Shown piece after piece: positions 1 through 13,258 of a stretch of 64,000 nt of DNA. The DNA lies in the NCBI RefSeq assembly GCF_040869045.1, contig NC_090319.1:362841739-362905738 (forward strand). The letters are read 5' to 3'. The position numbers were made by a program, and so were the translations under genes. A model generated the notes under the pieces. The model was not told where the DNA came from. It searched no databases and saw only the letters and a list, made by a program, of their open reading frames with translations. Position 1 is the first letter of the stretch. Each line of letters opens with the position of its first letter. The DNA is from Eurosta solidaginis (taxonomy: Eukaryota; Arthropoda; Insecta; Diptera; Tephritidae).

Positions 1-1500
1 CATGCCGATGCTTAAAAGCCTAGGGAAAGAGGGTTTCAAATATTTAGCGCATGTCTTCATTCTGTCTCTTTCCACCTTTGTCATTCCCGAAAAATGGAAA
101 ATGGCTAAGGTGGTCCCGCTACTAAAGCCTGGGAAACCAGCTAACATAGGAGAGTCATATCGCCCGACATCTCTCCTATCGCCAGTAGCCAGGACGCTTG
201 AATCCATTTTGATCCCCTACTTCACAGCTAATTTGCAGCTAGCCTGTCATCAGCATGGCTTTAGAAAACTCCATAGCACCACCACCGCGCTAAATGCCAT
301 TAGCACCCAGATAAATTCTGGTTTAAATCAGAAGCCCCACAATAGAACAGTACTCGTTGCGCTAGACCAATCAAAAGCTTTTGATACGGTCAACCATGGC
401 ACGTTACTGCAAGACCTGGAATGGTCTACCCTTCCCCCATGTCTCAAAAGGTGGACCGCAAATTATCTGCGTGGCTGGCAGGCATCGGTGCAATTCAGAA
501 ACGGAACATCAAAGCCAAGAAGAATTAAACAAGGGGTGCCACAAGGTGGTGTGCTATCCCCACTTTTGTTTAATTTCTACATATCAAAACTACCTTCGCC
601 ACCGGAAGGAGTTACTATCGTTTCTTACGCCGGTGGCTGCACAATAATGGCCACAGGCCCGGGCCCACAGATCGATGAGCTTTGCAACAGAATAAACGGC
701 TACCCCCTGATCTCTCCAGTTTTTTCGCCTCGCGAAACCTGGCATTATCACCGACTGAATCTTCCGCAACCTTATTTACAACATGGACGTACCAAATGTG
801 GACCATTTTGAACATCCACGTCGATGGCACTACGCTACCGACTGTCCTACACCCCAAATCTTGGGTGTGACGTTTGATCAGGATCTACATTTTGGTGAGC
901 ATGCAGCCGCAATTGTACCGAAAATCCCGTATATAGACGCCAAGCCTTAAAACTACTCACTGGAAGAAGCTACAAGCCTGCCAAAATACTGCTCTCAGAA
1001 TCGCAACGGGCTGTCTTCTTATGTCCCCAGAGCACCATCTACATAATGAGGCGCCAATACTCCCCATCAGGGAGAGAAATGAGACGCTAACCAAACAGTT
1101 CCTGTTGAATACCCAGAAAATTGGGCATCCCAACAGGTATCTGATTGATGAGCCAACACCGCCTAGGGGCTCAAGGAATCATATCCGTAAGCATTATGAG
1201 GAAATACAGCACCTGAGGACTCAGCCGTATGAAGCCAAAAAACACAAGCAGGTCCTTAGTGAACTCCACAAACAGGCGCCGAACCTTTATGCCGGGAATT
1301 GCCCGGTGAATCGAGTACTCAAAGAACAGGGAAACACGAGTCACTCTAGCTCAACTTCGATCTGGATACTGTAACAGGTTAAACTCTTACCTATCCAGAA
1401 TCAACCCCGGCATACAAAATGCATGTCCCGCTTGCAATATGTCCCCACATGACACCAACCATCTCTTTAATTGTAATGTGGAACCAACGCCTCTTAGCAG
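1..1500 (+). mobile_element. Jockey-type LINE remnant: reverse transcriptase with a mutated active site
   Basis: The frame from 2 to ~700 shows RT motifs in order: KVVPLLKPGK, YRP.SLL, QHGFR..HST, LDQSKAFDTV, IKQGVPQGGVLSPLLFNFYI, then SYAGGCTI where YADD should stand (626-640), so both catalytic aspartates are lost. The frame shifts near 690 into 682-870, and a third piece at 1021-1374 covers the C-terminal region (PIRERNE, PPRGSRNHIRKHYEEI). The end holds CPACN..PHDTNHLF.C (about 1425-1475). The element runs off the left edge. Fragments of the same family occur at 59394-59945 and 45190-45480, both on the minus strand. Dead copy. Confidence 0.88.
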
Positions 1501-1502
1501 CT

Positions 1503-1735
1503 GTTCACGTAAAGTCTAGACCTTAGGAGAAATATGCGAACAAGACAACAGGGAGTATGAAAGCAGCGCAAGCTGAGGAATATTCAATCAGTTTGATTTT
1601 AAACGCTATAATTGAAGCACGTGATTATTGTAATTGTGAAATACTACTAATATTCAAGTTATTTATTCGACAGCTCACAGATGAGAACGTTAACAGAAAC
1701 TGCAAAATAATCAGGAATTTCCCAAAATTCGTTAC
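1503..1735 (+). mobile_element. LTR fragment (the 525-bp LTR family)
   Basis: It matches the 3' half of the solo LTR at 9462-9985, including GAGTATGAAAGCAGCGCAAG in place of the TATA region, and ends with the same TTCGTTACA. It is 5'-truncated and directly abuts the LINE end. Confidence 0.75.
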
Positions 1736-1736
1736 A

Positions 1737-2481
1737 ATAAATTTTCTTTTTTCATCTGCTACAAGACTTTTTATATTCCAAAATTATTTGTTATGACAAC
1801 GTCAAACGTTTCCGCCAGGTCATCAAGAAAGTTTTTGTGTGCGCCGGCTTATAGCAAATATTATTCAGGTTTAATAAAAAGCAAATTTTGTATGGCTTGG
1901 CGATTTTGAATATTTGTTTTTTTCGAGATTTTCTTACTTTTATGAGGCATATACCTGAAATTAATAAAAATATTATCCATGGGCTAAGAAACAATTGAGG
2001 ATTCGCTACCTCGAAAGAGTCCAAATACTGAATTTCAATTTAGTGAAGTAATTTTTTTAAATAATCCTGCATTTTGAATTTTTTCGTATTGGCTTCATAT
2101 TCGTAATCAACGAAAACCTTTTTTTTTTGCGTAGATATTAAATTTTCTGTGCGTCGTAAGTTCCAGAGTTAATGGCTGCGAAAAAGAGGTATGAGAAGGT
2201 CTTGTGATGAACAAGGGGAAGAGGAAATACCTGCTGTCTAAAGAAAGAATTGGCGCCTTTGCAGCCATGTCCCTTTTGAGAAATATGAATTGCTGTGAAT
2301 GATGTGAAACTCGCGATTGATTTCTTCTATCACTTCCAAGCAATCTATCTATGTATGTGTATACACATAAATAGTTACGCGTATGGTAAAAAGTAGAGGT
2401 CACCTTTTTATTTTGTCTGCCGGTGATATCTATGTGTATTTTTTTACAACCTCAAGTTCAACACTAACCCCGTAAATTGGT
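1737..2481. other. Unassigned AT-rich DNA
   Basis: No gene or recognised repeat. Short frames here carry no motif I recognise. Confidence 0.5.
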
Positions 2482-2624
2482 TATATGTGACCCGGCCTAT
2501 GAAAAGTTGGCTTATGACTCAAAAGAGTAATTGCGAGTTAAAGATAAACAATACATTTCTTCAGTTTCTTAGTTGCTTTCTTTTTTTGTCATAAGCCACC
2601 TTTTCATAGGCCGGGTCACATATA
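2482..2624. mobile_element. Palindromic MITE (family F)
   Basis: The first 25 bases, starting TATATGTGACCCGGCC, are the exact reverse complement of the last 25. With one mismatch the arms extend to about 37 bases. The ends sit in TATA, compatible with a TA-target (Tc1/mariner-like) MITE. A second copy lies at 29810-29961. Confidence 0.85.
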
Positions 2625-2819
2625 TGGTATAAATGGGTAAATACCCGAATATTTACCAAAATGAAGGGTAAAAATAATATTTTGGAAAATATGGGAAACA
2701 AACACAAATTCAATCCAAAATATACCCAATTTATCCTATATTGGTGGGTAGTTATCCATTACGCTATCGATTGAATTAGTTTAAATCTGTAATCCAGGTT
2801 TTTCAAAAATCTTTAGCCA

Positions 2820-4250
2820 ATAATAATAATAATATTTATTTAGTCTTGAAATTATTACATTTCTTACAGACTAGTTCCAGCTAATGATAGACTACCAACT
2901 AATTTAACAGGTCATTTAATAGCATTTTAAATCTTTTTTCACAGTACGAGTAGTCCAAAACTGAAGAATTTTGGAGCAAGTTAAACTCTCTTAGAGCTCT
3001 ACCAACAGGAGCATTGGCCGCATAATTGGTCCTCGCCAACCCAACGTAAAATGTAGCATGATTCCTTAAACAAATGTTAGGAATAATAAAGAATATACGT
3101 TCAAGTAAAAAGGGGCAGTCAACCACCCCAGATATTAAATTAAAAATGAAAGTGAGAGATAGGAATGTTCTCCTACAGTTTAATGTCTTGAGATCAATAA
3201 GCATACATCTAGATTCATACGTCGGAACAGGAAGATCAAAATGAAGGGGGCGCAGAGCGTACTTTATAAAGACTTTCTGAACTCTCTCCAAACGACTTAT
3301 ATGACAGGAATAATACGGACGCCAAATAATAACAGCATATTCAAGTCTCGAGCGCACCAGTGAGGTAAAGAGAGTTTTTAAGGAATACGGAACCGAGAAA
3401 TCTGAGCTGAAACGTCTGACAAAACCAGCATAGAGTAAGACTTAGCTATAATATAATTAAGATGGCTTTGAAACGAGAACTTCGAGTCAAAGACCACCCC
3501 AAGATCAGTGATTTTGGAAACAATGCTTAGTTGTGAGCCTGCAATATAATATGAAGTATGGATAGTGAGCGGGATTTTGAATAGGAGACATGGGAGCATT
3601 TTTTAATATTTAAGGGGAGCATATGTTTCTCGCACCAAGCTACAACATTGTCTAGATCACTCTGAAGTTTCAACAAGTCAGCGGGACACGTAATATTACT
3701 AAACATCTTCATGTCATCAGCATACAAGAGAAATTTTGAAAATTTAAAAAAATTAGTAATAACGTTGATGAAAATCACAAAAAGACTTGGGCCTAAAATG
3801 CTTCCCTGAGGAACGCCTGAAGAAGCAATTAAAGAGTACAACGACACCCCGTCAACTACAACTGAACAAGTTCGATTTGAGAGATACGATTTGATCCAGC
3901 TTAAAAAACTTGAGTGGAAGCCAAACCACCGTAACTTCGATAATAAGATACTATGATTAACTTTATCAAACGCTTTCGAAAAATCAGTATACATGGTGTC
4001 AACTTGGGCCCGGTTACTAAAAGCTTCAATGCAGTATTCGGAGAAAACTGCTAAATTAGAGGTAGTTGTTCTCCCCGACATGAAACCATGCTGGTCTACC
4101 GAGATGACACGACTAATGGCAAAGAAAATTTTATTTTTTATTATACATTCAAAAAGTTTTGAGATAGTCGAAATTTTAGAAATGGGCGATAGTTGGTGAT
4201 ATCATTTTTATTGCCAGATTTAAAAATTGGCGTAATAAAGGACATGCATG
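2820..4250 (-). mobile_element. LINE remnant with intact YADD but several frameshifts
   Basis: Reading right to left: TTSNLAVFSEYCIEAFSNRA, VDTMYTDFSKAFDKVNHSIL, SSGVPQGSILGPSLFVIFIN, LLYADDMKMF (YADD intact), then DLGVVFDSKFSFQSHLNYII and RSRLEYAVIIWRPYY, spread over frames 3527-4081, 3378-3599 and 2899-3357. The 3' end has an (ATT)n tail at about 2820-2840 read on the minus strand. It is 5'-truncated with no endonuclease. The style is CR1/L2/jockey-like. Related to, but distinct from, the LINE at 30630-31700. Confidence 0.85.
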
Positions 4251-7200
4251 CCGTTGCAAAAATTTAAGTTTACCCAGCAAACATTTTAAGTCAAAAAAGA
4301 GTCGGAAAAAATATTTAAATTGGAGCGTTAAATTCGTTATGAGCTTATTTGGGAGACCGAAAGCAATGTATTTCCCTTTTGCAATGGTCGTCCTATATGA
4401 GCCTATTAACGTATATCACTTGAGCCTAAATAAGAGTCCGACATGAGTCTTAAAAGGCTTTTAAACAGCTGATATTATACCCTACTGGAACTCTCCGGCG
4501 TATACGACATCAGTGAGTTGCAATTATTCATCTTTTAAGGTTATTAGTGGCCTAACCAAGAAATGATTATTAGTGCGTATGCAAACAAAGAATATCAAGC
4601 ACTTATGTATATCCACTAACACACATTTACATAGTCATTCTACGTAAAATGAATAACCACTCATAAGCCACGAAGCAGTCCAGTACTCAATTGTCTTATT
4701 GAGCAAGAAAATCAATTGTGTTATACGAGAACACTAATTGGAAAAAGTAAGACTAACAGTGCAATAAAATGAATAAAGTCATATCAGTCTTCTGACGCTA
4801 GCAACACAACGATGTATACGAAACTAAACTGAATACAGCGCTAAAGTAAAACAGATAATAAACGAAGTATACAGTATATTACACACGAAATCAACGTGCT
4901 ACTGAGTTAAAGCGACTATGAAATCAGTTTATACTCAAAAATGTCATATGTGTATGGGACATATGTGTTGCGGGGCACTCATATGTATTTTCTATTTTAT
5001 GTGCTAATCACTCATAGTATTTTTCTGTACTTAGTATACATTGAGACACAATTTTTTGGCCCATGACTAAGTGCACTAATTTTATTAGTACTCAAAGCAG
5101 ATCTCTGATCGGTACTAAACAAATGTTGCGTATACGACATGTAGTACTTTTCTGAACAAAATCTAACAATTGAGGTGCAGTCCCGAAAAACGTTGTAAAC
5201 ACCAATTTTTTGCAAGCATGACTTCTTGCAGATAACCGTTGTTATTGACCTATTACTCTTTTTGCTCGAATATCGATTTTCGCCATATTTCATATAATGT
5301 GATAAGCTGGAAAAAATATAAAGAAGTTGCTGTATATTTTATAACAAAAGTGTTCTAATAATATTTAAAAATTTTTGATTGGTGGTCATAACGTTTTTGT
5401 GATTACTCTTTAACTGGAGAAGTTGCCAAATTTGTTTCTTATCAGCAATTTATTTGCATATTTTGCGAAATACTTACTCAAGTTTTTTTCATAACTTCGC
5501 TACATCTACCTGCATCTTTCATAGTCACAGATGTGCTAAGAAACCACATTTTCATATTTTGTTATTTTTTATTGTTCATAGCGCGATTGGTGCAACAAAT
5601 TGGTTTTTTGTATAATTTATAGCATTTTGCTTAGTGATAATTGAACTTGAGCGCAAACAATAAAAATTTTGTAAAATAAAACGAAATGTGAACAGGAGAA
5701 ACGTGCAGGCAGGTGCAATCCAAAGTAGTGGCAGGTTGTAAATTTCAGATATGCGGGTATTGAATATTTCTTATGATTCATTCTTGAATTGTACTAATGC
5801 AAAACCAACATCGCTTAACTCTAAGAGCTGGTCAAAAGTAAAAAAAAAAACAAAAATTCATAATAAGGATTACCTGAACAGTTTTTGCCAAACTTGATAA
5901 AATTCTCACTACAGTGGTTCCTCTACAAAGTCATTACTTTTAAATCGAATTAGCATAGATTGATTTCAAGGAGGTATGTATTATATTTGTTATATTTTAT
6001 TTCAAAAAGTATTTTCATATATCCCCTTATTTTGACGCGTACTAAAATTTCGCAGTAATATCCTATAGATATTTGTTTTCGTAGTATGTATAAGTATGAG
6101 TTAATTCAAAATAAAATGGGTTTTGGACAACCCTTAAAAAATACAAAGCGCCTTAAATCTCCTCCAAGTTTAAATTGACGACCAGGAACCTAAATGTTTA
6201 ATGCCATCTACGAATGGCATCTGCAATAGAGATGAATTTTCGCCAAGAACCACCACTCAACGGACATCGCGCAAAATACAGCTGTTAAATGGTTTTTGCA
6301 TCGTACAGCTTAGGTATGCGAAATGGTTAATTTCAATATAGTGTGAAGCAATCTAAAATAGGGGCATGGCAATATGCCAAAATGTGGCAAAAACTCATAA
6401 AATTGTAGCTTGCACCGTTATAAATCAAAAAGAGATCACTCTATTTAAATATTTCTTAATTTAAGCAAAACGCTGGAATATTTTCTATCATTCTAGAACG
6501 GTATCATGTTATACCATCTGTGATCGAAATTAATTTTTTAAATCGCAATAGCTCTGAATTGGAGAATCGGATTAGGGAAATATGTGAAATGATGGTTACC
6601 AGTACTTATTAGACCCATAACTTATTATTAATTTTACGAACCTTTTGACAGTTTATGATTTCTCGTATGAGTGAAATCGCTTTTCGATACGTGATCGTAT
6701 AAAAATAATGATCGTAAAGAATAAAAAAAATGACTTCTTCTAATTTAGCGCAAATTTTTTAACACAAATTAAAAAAACAGCAGTATGCATGCGTGCTCGC
6801 TGTGAAACAAACGTTCGGCAACACGTTCAGTGAGTGAAATTCACCACATTACATACATTTCCAGCATAAGCCGTCAACCCGGTATTACATGTATATCCCG
6901 AAGCCCACGATCCATCAAGAAGCTAATTGTTGGAAGGCATTTTTCACTAAGGAAACGTGCAACATCAACCGTGTGCCGCATATATTCCTTATTGATAAAA
7001 CTCGCTTCAACCTCGCTGTTTGCTGAAGCACTTGTGTTCGGACTTGAAATTTTCCATCATAATATGTTAGCGCTCTGGATTTTACGATTGTAGATCCTCA
7101 ACAGATCCCTTTACTCGCCCCTACATGCCTCGCCTCTCGCGCCTTTTGCCAGCTTAAATTATTATTTTTATTACTCGTCTTCTAAGAAGACTCAGCTCGT

Positions 7201-7500
7201 TCACAAGCTTTTATATACGCATTCGAAATCGTCTTTGATCGGAAGTTGATGGATTACATCAGTTCCTCTTTATTGGCAACCTCTTTGTTTAGTCCAAGTT
7301 TTGTTTCGAAATGTTTCTGAAATTGTATTCGGTTCGTTGACCTACAGTTTCTAAAGGTTGCTCCTTTCTTTGCTCTTTTTAGGGGTACGCTGAAGCTGAT
7401 ATATGCATTACCTGAGATGAATGGGTTATCAAGGAGCCTGTAAGCATACCTTTAACATAGTCAGAACTCAGTTTGTTCTATCAAAAAAGTTGCTGGATAT
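4251..7500. other. Unassigned AT-rich DNA
   Basis: A 3.2-kb stretch without recognisable gene, LINE or terminal repeat. The short frames at 5012-5293 (-) and 6830-7093 (+) carry no motif I know and look random. Confidence 0.5.
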
Positions 7501-7502
7501 TT

Positions 7503-8122
7503 GCTCAACATATCGCACACTAACTACAAAAGAGTCACAACTTGAAAAATTTAAATGTTCAGGAGATAAGAAAAACGATTTATGTGAAAACGTCTGTAAT
7601 GTTATAATGAAATCCAGTTTTACAAAGAAGGAGACTTTCCTTAAAAAATGAATTGACGAAATTTTGTTGTAACTATTTTTTTACGGACAAAATATATAGC
7701 AATTTTGTATTATGACTATTTATGACACTTATATATGAAAATTAATTAATACAAGCAAATTTACTTAACCTTTACGTATAAAAGGACACAATCTTAATTA
7801 ATACAAAACAAAGTTAAAACTATTTTGCAACAAGATAAGCAGAATTTAAAATAATACGCTTTATGCGTAAAAAAAAATATCCACTTGTTCTTAAGCACAT
7901 TGACACAACTAAAAATAGTACTCATTGGGTGATACAGCGCAAGCGATGCAATCAAAACCAAAACTGGCATAACGGTAACTTTGCAGTTAAAGAAGAAAAT
8001 AATGACAACGCAATTTAAGGGACAGTTAGAGATGTGTACTGTGGATTGGTTTATGGAAAAAAAAAACCGATTTTGAAAAATTTTAAGTTATGACTCTTTT
8101 GTAGGTAGTGTGCGATATGTAA
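7503..8122. repeat. Inverted repeat pair enclosing about 520 bp
   Basis: The segment at about 7505-7552 (CATATCGCACACTAACTAC then AAAAGAGTCACAACTT) recurs as its reverse complement at about 8072-8122 with a few mismatches. It may be a decayed foldback element. No target duplication found. The enclosed frame 7421-7651 is not recognised. Confidence 0.6.
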
Positions 8123-9457
8123 GGACTCCACATCTGTTGGCTGTCTGCAAATTGCTTGGCAGTACATAATAAAATTAAAAGTTGCCTCTACCATTTTTAC
8201 CGCTACCTCCACACGAATTTTGGTGCAGATTTGCATTCGCGCCTATGATCAACCACCCTTTTAGCCCTTTCTCTTCTTCCAGCCTCTTCAACTCTACTGG
8301 TAGTGCATCCGCTTTAAGAGTCATGTAGCATGTGTGCTAGGATAAATTCCTGCTTGTTGGTTAGCTCAGTGGTCATAACCGCGAAGCCCTGTGCTTCCAC
8401 CCTGCAATCTGCTTGAGCATAGCAAACGCTGAATCTGCTCATGCAGATCTCAAAAACATCTCCTCCCGCTGATAGCTACGTCAAACGACAATGGTTTGAT
8501 AGATTTCGCTCGACGCCACTTCATATTGGGCTGTTTTTTCCATTCATCTATTTGGTATTTTCGCCGCCTTTTAAGACAGGTATACCTACCGCGGGTATGT
8601 CCCAACCCCCTAACTCGCTGGAGCGTTTTTTTCCCTCTTACACCTTTGCATTACATCTGCATCCTCCTCGCCCCCTCTTATCTTATGATTATTATTATTA
8701 TTTCTCTAAGTCCCAGATAAATTACGAATTTGCCCCGGTATATTTTTCCAAACTGCAGGTGCGTCATGTGCTCAACTTGCTGGATTATTTGGAGGATGTA
8801 ATAATTTCTGTCAAATTCTTGAGAAATGTTTTAAATAATTTACGCCGATATACGTAAGTATGCAAAATAACACATATACTTATATGTACATCTAACTTAG
8901 GCATGGAAACACATGAATTTTTCATTACTTTTCAAGAGTATTTCTTTTGATCTTAAAGCACACACAAATATTCATTAATATAGTGGGTACTTATCTTCGA
9001 GTACGTTAGTCTTTACACTGCACACTTTACACTCACTCATTTCCAAAAAAATCTCAGTTGTGTCTATTGAGACAAGTGTCAAATACCATTAGAAAAGAAA
9101 ATACCATTCAAACCGTTATTATTCATCTTTCGTTTTAAAGTTGTACGATATTATATTTGTGTAACTCACAAGCTGAAATTCCAAAGTTTTTTAACATCGT
9201 CGTTTTTGCTAAAATCTGCCGACATCACCGCCATTGAAAATCTTCCTATGTCACTTACGGGTTTCTTTTCATTTGCTTATTTTCACATAAATTGCGTTCA
9301 CTTGTTGTAAGAAGTCTTACCAATATTGGCAGTTTGCTGTGTTGTATTGTTGTTGCTGTTTCTTCGAACAGTAGAAGGAAATGTCTATACAATAGTATTA
9401 TATTAATTTGAAATAAATTTTTATGCTTGCAGTTTACATACTTGTACATGAATGTAT
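8123..9457. other. Unassigned DNA
   Basis: It contains a frame at 8441-8857 (138 codons) without recognisable motif and an isolated tRNA box-A-like TAGCTCAGTGG near 8362. No gene is supported. Confidence 0.45.
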
Positions 9458-9461
9458 ATAC

Positions 9462-9985
9462 TGTGGCGAATTTTAGCATCACTATGTTGTTAGTATATAA
9501 AAGCACAACAACAATACAGCAAGCTGCCACTCTTGTGTACATGAACACATCATTTACACACATACATGGAAGGCGATGATAAGTACACCCACACACATTA
9601 CCAGCAGTTCGAAGTGAAGAGATATGTCACACACATACACCTGTAGTCATCAGCCGAAGTTCTTACTCACACATACACACGCATGTAACTAAATTACCAA
9701 GCAGAAGATACAACAATTCTAACAGGTGAAACGTGTAGACCTTTGGTGAAATATGCGGACGAGGCAACAGAGAGTATAAAAGCAGCGCAAGCTGAGAAAT
9801 GTCTAATCAGTTTTGATTTAAACACGCTATTGGTTGCGAAGTATAATTTTGAAGTACTACTCCCGAAGTAATCGAAATAAAGAGCAGTTTGCAATACTGA
9901 ATATTGGAGCGATTTATCAACAGTTTAACAATTCAAACGTTAGCAGAAAGTGTATAAATATCAGAAATCCCCATAATTCGTTACA
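9462..9985 (+). mobile_element. Solo LTR (524 bp) with 4-bp target duplication
   Basis: It starts TGTGGCGAAT and ends TTCGTTACA, the canonical TG...CA. ATAC flanks both sides (9458-9461 and 9986-9989). Inside are a TATA box (GAGTATAAAAGCAG, about 9773-9786) and a poly(A) signal (AATAAAGAGC, about 9876-9885), the order expected of an LTR. A 4-bp duplication suits Ty3/gypsy-type integrases. Other copies: 1503-1735, 12420-13258, 32987-33508, 43339-43815, 46410-46935. Confidence 0.88.
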
Positions 9986-10299
9986 ATACTTAAGTATATG
10001 TGTTATATGTTAAAATCAAAGTCGCAGACGAATTCAAACCGAATTGGTTCATAAACCGCACCGCCGGCTGTTTTGGAAATTTGAACCGAACCACGAACCC
10101 AGCCTACTTTTTTTTTTGAAAAGTCCTAAGGCAACCAACAACTACCAAAAAAAATTATTCGGTTCGTTTCAAAATAAAATTTGTATCAAAAAACTTAAAA
10201 ATTGAGTTAATTCCCCACTTTCCCTTAAAATTGTTTAAGTTATACCGCTTATTAAAATCTCGTTTTCTACACGGGTTTGGTTTTATTATTCCAAAGAAA

Positions 10300-10760
10300 G
10301 ATATGAATGAAAATACCCATCATGTGTAGGTCTCACAACCTTAGACTAACAAAGTTGCTTCTATCAATAAAAAGAGAGGACTGTAGACTATTGATTGGTA
10401 TTCTGATTGGAGATTACGTTCTGGCGTCACATGCCTTTAAATTAGGGTTGGTCAGTGATAAGAGATGTAGGAAGTGCGGGTTGGAGGAGGAAACGATCGA
10501 GCAAGTTCTGTGCTTGTGCCCTGCGCTTTCCAGGCTAAAACTCCAGCTATTAAGAGTGATACAGCTGTCAGATCTAAAAGCAGCAAGAGGCTGAAGTCCT
10601 AGCTGGATTCTAGTATTTGCCAAGAGGACGGAGTTATTTTAAAACATAGGTCCTGGTTTTTGAGAGGGGTTTTCAGTGTGGTAGTTAAAACAAAACTTCT
10701 GGTAACACTACGATCTCATCCAGTCTATGTGAGGTCCTAATAGACAGGCCAGTTCAACCT
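10300..10760 (+). mobile_element. LINE 3' fragment: post-RNase-H zinc-knuckle region
   Basis: The frame 10307-10594 reads RLTKLLLSIKREDCRLLIGI, then ASHAFKLGLV, CRKCGLEEETIEQVLCLCPA. This cysteine/histidine pattern follows RNase H in I/R1-type LINEs. The 3' UTR ends near CAGTCTATGTGAGG and CAGTTCAACCTAA. The same family occurs at 10770-11520, 13547-14190, 22900-23600 and 25480-25960. Confidence 0.8.
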
Positions 10761-10769
10761 AACTTAATC

Positions 10770-11520
10770 TGACCTACCCATCATAAGCCCAGAGCCTTAT
10801 TGGTATAAGTCCTGAAAACTGCACATGATCTTCGACACTTTGCAGCCCGTGCCCAGTAAAACACCGTTCCTGCCTGTTCGATCATGTACAACTCTTTCCT
10901 TCTTTTGATCTCGTCTATTCTGAATGGGAGGTAGACGGCACTAGCTTCAAGGGATTCATACTTCTTAGCTAGATTAGGTGAGAGTGGCCACCGATGCGAG
11001 CACCACTGCACTTAGGCCCATAAAGGTCCCGTTGTAATACCACGTGGATCTCTCCCCAACTCAAGCCAACAGGTCGATTTAGCTAACGTCAGGAAACTCT
11101 TAGGTTCCAAATTAACCATATAACTTCTTAGCCAGCTCACCCGCTTCTTCATTTGCATCTACTCCCATATGCCCGGGGTTGAAGATAGTTGTGTATTTCT
11201 CTTTATTCCGATTCTGCTGAGTCATGAGAGATTATTGCCTTAATTGCTGATTGGCAGTCGATATGAATATGTTCACACGGCCGCTGTTTTATCTAAATTG
11301 TTTCTATTGTTTTAAGTCACAGCTACTCCCTCTGCCTGAAAGACACTACAACCGCACACTTTATTATATCCATAAGTTTGGAACCATCGGAGTATACCTG
11401 TATAGCTTCGTTGAGGGTTTCCCGCCCTTGGCGCAAACGTTTCACCTCTATCCTGCCTCTTAGATTCCCATCAAAGCGCAGGTATGGGCTAAATTAATCT
11501 GCTCCTTTTGTGTTTGATGG
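10770..11520 (-). mobile_element. LINE fragment: RNase H domain
   Basis: On the minus strand near 11125-11180 it reads PGHMGVDANEEAGELA, the RNase H motif WVPGH.G...NE.AD.LA with its catalytic region. Frames are broken. It lies head-on to the fragment at 10300-10760, so the two come from different insertions or a rearrangement. Confidence 0.75.
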
Positions 11521-11639
11521 TCATATACTGTCGTCCATAGCCAAAAGCAGTTAAGTATAAAAAGTAAAATCGTAGAAGATTTAATTTTCATTTGGTAAAT
11601 TAAAGATTTTTCAAGTAGACTTCAAATTTAGGAACTTGT

Positions 11640-12110
11640 TTCATCGTTTTTTTTTAAAGAAAAGAGAGAGACTACTTCGGCGGGCAAACTTGCAGTGTTC
11701 CTTCATATATGGGGATTTCTCTACAAAAACTATTTATTTTAAGATTGGTAGATTTTTGTTCGACTTAGGGCATTACAAGTATTTTGGAAAGAGTAACGAA
11801 AAAAGGACCGCATTTTCAAAATTTGTGTAAGTTTTTTTCTAAGCTCAACTATACCACTACTGAGAAAGAATATTAGTCAAATGTAGTTAAATACTATGGA
11901 GTTATTGCAAACTTTGTTAACGTTAGACCTTTAGGAGTAGCGGACCTGGTCTTTAACCGTTTTAGGTAATCTTCCCTCAGTCTATATAATTTGGCAAAGA
12001 TAGAGTCTCTGCCAAATTTCAATGTAATATCTTTAATGGCTTTTGATTTAAGGCTTGCTAAACTTCCAAATTTTCTTTTTCTAAATGTGGGGGTGCTACG
12101 CTCATATTCC
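11640..12110 (-). mobile_element. Degenerate DINE-like fragment
   Basis: Blocks such as TTTTTGTTCGACTTAGGGCA and ACTATACCAC..CTGAG.AA match internal parts of the degenerate copy at 33560-35180. No ends recognised; orientation by that comparison. Confidence 0.45.
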
Positions 12111-12419
12111 AATTTGTTTATACTCAGCGTGCTTTGCACACAGAGTATATTAACTTTGATTGCATAACGGTTGGTTGTACAGGTATAAAGGAATCGAAAT
12201 AGGTATAGACTTCCATACATCAAAATCATCAGTATCGAAAAAAAATTTGATTGAGCCATGTCCGTCCGTCCGTCCGTCTGTCCGTTAACGCGATAATTTG
12301 ACTTAATATTGAGATATCTTCACCAAATTTGGGACACGAGCTTATCCGGACCGAAACTAGATTGGTATTGAAAATTAGCGAAATCGGAAGATAACCACGC
12401 CCACTTTTTTTTTATACAT

Positions 12420-13258
12420 TGCAACGAATTTGCTGGAATTCCGCTTACTTCAAATCTTCTAGTAAGGTTCGAATCACTAAACTGTTGAATAAATAACTCC
12501 ACTATTCAATAATGCTTCACAATAACACTACTATTGCTGGGATTCAAGTGGTTGTGTAGCGCAATATATAGCTTCTCCAACCCAATTGTCAACCTCACCT
12601 TCGAGCGGCGAATCCCGTTTCACTAACAGACGAGGCTCTGGCGACCCCAAGCTCCTCATGGAACTTGGGGGTGGGGAGGGAGGGATGGCCTGAAGGTTTA
12701 ATGTGGCCATATAAATCGTTCCCGAGATGGTCGGGCCAGCACCTTAATGGTGCTGTGTTACCGGAGCGTATCGGATCTGTATCCGACAAAGGACCATCAC
12801 ATCGATAGCACTCCCCAAAGCCTTCGGGGAGTGACTAATCGCTACAACAACAACAACAACTACTATTGCTCGCCAGATAACGTCTTAAATCAAACTGATT
12901 ATCGCGCCTCTACTGTTGCTGCCTTTTATACTCTCTGCTTTCCTCGTTCGCATCTTCTAGGCGCTTCCATTTCCAGTATCTGCTAGTTGGCCATCAGCTA
13001 TAAAATTATAACTAAAGATGCACGTGTATAGCTTCTCATATGCGCGTGTATTTGTAAGCAACACTTCCGCAATTATAATTGCATACTTTTGGAAGCATCT
13101 CAGATAAGATATCTGCATGTGTTTGTGCGTCTCTTCTCCTCTGCGTGTACGTACGTATGTGTAGACATAATGGTTGATCTATTGATATGCATACAAGTGA
13201 CTGCTTAGCATCGGCTTAGAGATGATAGTATCCCTTAGTGCTGCTAATATTCGTTACA
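12420..13258 (-). mobile_element. Solo LTR split by a short retroposon
   Basis: Minus-strand copy of the 525-bp LTR family: starts TGCAACGAATTT and ends ATTCGTTACA, with the promoter motif CTTTTATACTCTC near 12919. ACAT/ATAT flank it (3 of 4 bases). Without its nested insert it is 507 bp. Confidence 0.8.
12539..12858 (+). mobile_element. SINE-like retroposon (320 bp) with (CAA)n tail
   Basis: It is bounded by an exact 12-bp target duplication ACTACTATTGCT (12527-12538 and 12859-12870) and ends in CAACAACAACAAC. No reading frame. It may be a SINE or a 3' end of a LINE; no clear Pol III boxes seen. Confidence 0.8.

Noticed and set aside
8355..8400. tRNA box A-like TAGCTCAGTGG
   Set aside because: No box B and no cloverleaf can be drawn.
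8441..8857. 138-codon frame
   Set aside because: No motif, no splice context, AT-rich unassigned DNA; length is within chance for this window.
9694..9894. Antisense frame in the solo LTR that is also open in the copy at 33052-33279
   Set aside because: Similar peptides arise because both are copies of one LTR; no start context, domain or conservation beyond DNA identity.
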